From Iodobacter violaceini (GTDB lineage: Bacteria > Pseudomonadota > Gammaproteobacteria > Burkholderiales > Chitinibacteraceae): 64,000 nucleotides of DNA. A program made the translations under genes and the position numbers. Below, one piece after another: positions 63,814 to 64,000 of this stretch. A model generated the notes under the pieces. The model was given only the letters and a program-made list of their open reading frames with translations, was not told where the DNA came from and did no database searches. The number at the start of each line of letters is the position of its first letter. The first letter of the stretch is position 1. The stretch spans positions 186,001-250,000 of the forward strand of contig NZ_JAAOLX010000008.1 of assembly GCF_011601265.1 (NCBI RefSeq), in the 5' to 3' direction.

Positions 63814-64000
63814 TCACTTTGACAAGTAAGTCATTTCTTTCGCCCAAGCCACGTAATTCTTGTGGTATTCAGCTAAGTCTTTTTGCCCTGCAGTTTTTAT
63901 CACAAAATAATTTAATATTGGCAGTTGTTGCCGAGCAATCTGCTTGGCTTCAGTATTTCTGGTCGCCGTTAAAAATGAAGATAAGCTGGTTACGACTTGG
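63814..64000 (-). CDS. Hypothetical protein, C-terminal part only
   Basis: Partial gene entering from the right edge and ending at TGA (63814-63816). About 60 residues are visible, ending NYVAWAKEMTYLSK, with a helical pattern. No family recognised. It converges on the terminator at 63718. Confidence 0.5.
   Translation of the reverse strand, partial: QVVTSLSSFLTATRNTEAKQIARQQLPILNYFVIKTAGQKDLAEYHKNYVAWAKEMTYLSK

Overview
The window reads as a chromosome segment of a betaproteobacterium of the Neisseriales, most like the Chromobacteriaceae (Iodobacter/Chromobacterium type). The reason is the long minus-strand run ndk-rlmN-pilW-rodZ-ispG-hisS-yfgM-bamB-der-hfq-hflX-hflK-hflC-DUF2065-hisZ-purA, together with a Neisseria-type porin and moderate GC with AT-rich spacers. 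The genus is inference. No rRNA, tRNA, CRISPR array or integron integrase was seen.

Layout. 1-66 is the first codons of a type II secretion gspF-like gene. 222-7783 holds purU, a hypothetical gene, trmL and the peptide importer oppABCDF. 7908-9644 holds a porin with a long upstream region carrying two NtrC-like dyads. 9695-25638 is the housekeeping block. 25999-30908 holds a SPOR protein, a GNAT gene that looks frameshifted, a secreted zinc phospholipase C-like enzyme followed by a parvulin foldase and a membrane-anchored helical protein, and another GNAT. 31007-35061 is an Fbp-type ferric iron importer. 35582-40472 combines a c-type cytochrome, a SorAB-like sulfite dehydrogenase, a beta-propeller protein, an NTF2-like protein, an ECF sigma factor and its anti-sigma factor. 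rdgC follows, then a TonB-dependent receptor preceded by a short Cys-Cys-Cys leader peptide and competing hairpins.

45207-about 51000 is an accessory region that I read as an integron gene-cassette array without an integrase (CALIN type). It has a series of small plus-strand genes of mostly unknown function, separated by attC sites whose ends match the starts of their own cassettes. The right-hand end is decayed. Beyond it lie a DUF4287-like gene, a YopT-like cysteine protease candidate, a MASE1-PAS-GAF-PAS-PAS-GGDEF-EAL cyclic-di-GMP protein with a FosX-like gene directly behind it, and a T6SS PAAR gene with an amidase-like effector cut short next to an IS-end-like sequence. The last 4.5 kb is a patchwork of small accessory genes: AbrB-like antitoxin, dual-specificity phosphatase, lone HTH regulator, an alanine/serine-rich protein with a partner, and several small secreted proteins, two of which are short peptides.

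How the parts fit together: the left half is ordinary conserved chromosome (purine and histidine synthesis, translation quality, outer-membrane assembly, pili, isoprenoids). The right half is adaptive: iron and TonB-dependent uptake, sulfite/oxidant response, cassette-borne genes, interbacterial competition and signalling.
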